NCBI GenBank assembly: GCA_964644555.1
Contig: CAZXWI010000040.1
Span: forward strand, 1-13,606
From: RUG14186 sp964644555
GTDB lineage: Bacteria; Bacillota; Clostridia; Eubacteriales; Anaerofustaceae
Direction of reading: 5' to 3'
Length of the DNA stretch: 13,606 nt
Positions 12,824 to 13,606 of the stretch are shown here, piece by piece. The stretch's first letter is position 1. The number at the start of each line of letters is the position of its first letter. Under the pieces are notes generated by a model. The model saw only the letters and a program-made list of their open reading frames with translations, made no database searches and was not told the origin of the DNA. The position numbers and the translations under genes were made by a program.

Positions 12824-13258
12824 ATGAATGACTCCGAAAAGAGGCGTATTCAAAATCAGTTTCATGCTTACTGCGTGACGGTTTTGAAAAACGAAGCCAG
12901 GCGTATTCAGCGGGAATATACCCGCCGCAGGGAACTGGAAAAATCTCTGGACGAGCTGACCCCTTCCGAACAGGAGCAAACTGCTGTGGCAGACCGGTAT
13001 TTTACAGACGAACATGTCTTCGAAGTGCAGGGCCTTCCGGTGGTAGTGACTGGCGATCTCCTGGCGGACGCTCTTGCGAAGCTGCCGGAAGGAAAGCGGA
13101 ACGTGATCCTGCTGTCCTATTTTCTGGATCTGAATGATCGGGAGATCGGCGAGAAGCTGAATCTGCTTCGTCAAACCGTATCCAAGCGGCGGCTTACGAC
13201 CCTGAAAGAACTGCATGACTATTTGATGAAGGAGGGATTTGAATGGCCGGACAGGTAG
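12824..13258 (+). CDS. Sigma-70-like protein of Tn916-family elements (ORF7-like)
   Basis: A 144-residue protein. The C-terminal part (about 80-138) is a sigma-70 region 4 type helix-turn-helix: LADALAKLPEGKRNVILLSY, then LDLNDREIGEKLNLLRQTVS and KRRLTTLKEL. The N-terminus (FHAYCVTVLKNEARRIQREY) is a short, basic region 2 remnant usual in conjugative transposon versions. ATG 12824 lies 8 bases after GGAGG; the upstream GTG 12815 overlaps the binding site and is less likely. The stop overlaps the start of the next gene (ATG 13243). In Tn916 the equivalent pair, orf7 and orf8, regulates excision and transfer genes near xis and int. The same role is inferred here. Confidence 0.88.
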   Translation: MNDSEKRRIQNQFHAYCVTVLKNEARRIQREYTRRRELEKSLDELTPSEQEQTAVADRYFTDEHVFEVQGLPVVVTGDLLADALAKLPEGKRNVILLSYFLDLNDREIGEKLNLLRQTVSKRRLTTLKELHDYLMKEGFEWPDR

Positions 13259-13482
13259 GTGTCCTCCCGGTGCCTGTAATTCTGGCAGCGGTAGATGGCG
13301 ACGAGAGTTCTCTTGCCGCTGTAGCCGCCCATTTCAGGCGGTACATCCGGGGGCTCTCCACCAGGGTCCTGAATGACGAATACGGAAATACATACCTGTA
13401 CGTCGATGAAGATATGTGTCTCCGGCTGGAAACGAAGCTAATCCACAGCATCGTGACGGGCTTTAAGGTGCTGCCGGTCTAA
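13243..13482 (+). CDS. HTH_16-type regulator of Tn916-family elements (ORF8-like)
   Basis: A 79-residue protein matching the helix-turn-helix domain found next to the sigma-like gene in Tn916-type elements. PVILAAVDGDESSLAAVAAH and FRRYIRGLSTRVLNDEYGN are followed by YVDEDMCLRLETKLIHSIV, where the family keeps the motifs Y.RYI..L..R...D..GN and VDE.....LE.KLI. It probably regulates element genes with the sigma-like protein. It starts 16 bases before the end of the sigma gene in another frame, so translation is coupled. A hairpin follows at 13490-13518. The excisionase and integrase expected next would lie beyond the window. Confidence 0.88.
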   Translation: MAGQVGVLPVPVILAAVDGDESSLAAVAAHFRRYIRGLSTRVLNDEYGNTYLYVDEDMCLRLETKLIHSIVTGFKVLPV

Positions 13483-13489
13483 GACCTAT

Positions 13490-13518
13490 GGGGCAAGTTT
13501 CCCTCCCTTCCTTGCCCC
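13490..13518 (+). repeat. 8-bp GC-rich inverted repeat downstream of the HTH_16 gene
   Basis: GGGGCAAG (13490-13497) and CTTGCCCC (13511-13518) are exact reverse complements with a 13-base pyrimidine-rich loop. No T-run follows, so a simple intrinsic terminator is unlikely. It may be a pause or attenuator structure before the next element genes. From 13519 to the edge no gene is seen. Confidence 0.5.
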
Positions 13519-13606
13519 AACGGTCTGGCATTGAAGCTCCTGCACTTTGAAAAAGAAAGCCCGGCGGATAATTCCGGCGCAGTATAAGGCAGACAGATAC
13601 ATCCCT

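Overview
The window looks like accessory DNA from a gut-type Clostridia (Firmicutes). The clues are strong AGGAGG ribosome binding sites, an Agr-type peptide signalling locus, Gram-positive lipoprotein and ABC genes, and a Tn916-like sigma/HTH gene pair at the right end. The genus assignment (Oscillospirales-like) is inference only. By eye, base composition is mosaic: AT-rich at 1-1250 and about 3570-5650, clearly more GC-rich across the transporter genes at about 5660-11560. No tRNA, rRNA, CRISPR array or insertion sequence was seen.

Left part (1-3570) is a quorum-sensing locus. On the minus strand, in transcription order, lie an XRE-type repressor (1579-1262), a LytTR response regulator of the AgrA type (1111-413), and the membrane half of a sensor kinase of the AgrC type (411 to the window edge). 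Divergent from these, on the plus strand, are an unlisted 48-residue AgrD-like peptide precursor (1797-1943), AgrB (1943-2536), and a small zinc-ribbon gene overlapping the agrB stop that is broken by a frameshift. A secreted peptidoglycan-binding-like protein follows (3069-3567); its signal peptide is out of frame by one base in an A7 run. Two tandem LytTR-like half-site pairs, each with exact 21-bp spacing, sit in front of agrA and agrD, which suggests positive autoregulation.

Middle part (3891-11562) is a compact, mostly overlapping gene cluster: a small membrane ORF, a DUF6034-like lipoprotein, two six-helix ABC-2-like permeases, a competent ABC ATPase with an E-loop, a second ABC protein in which every catalytic motif is degenerate, a secreted and C-terminally anchored multi-domain beta-sandwich protein, and an FtsX/MacB-like permease. 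It resembles antimicrobial-peptide export or immunity transporters, with an added non-catalytic MacB-like arm. Whether the agr system controls it cannot be read from the sequence.

Right part (11620-12469) holds two small genes of unknown function. The C-terminal tail of the first and the N-terminus of the second share a 20-residue motif. A terminator follows. From 12824 on come a sigma-70-like protein and an HTH_16-type protein that overlap each other, as in the regulatory end of Tn916-family integrative conjugative elements. The signalling and transport genes may therefore be element cargo, with xis/int expected beyond the right edge.
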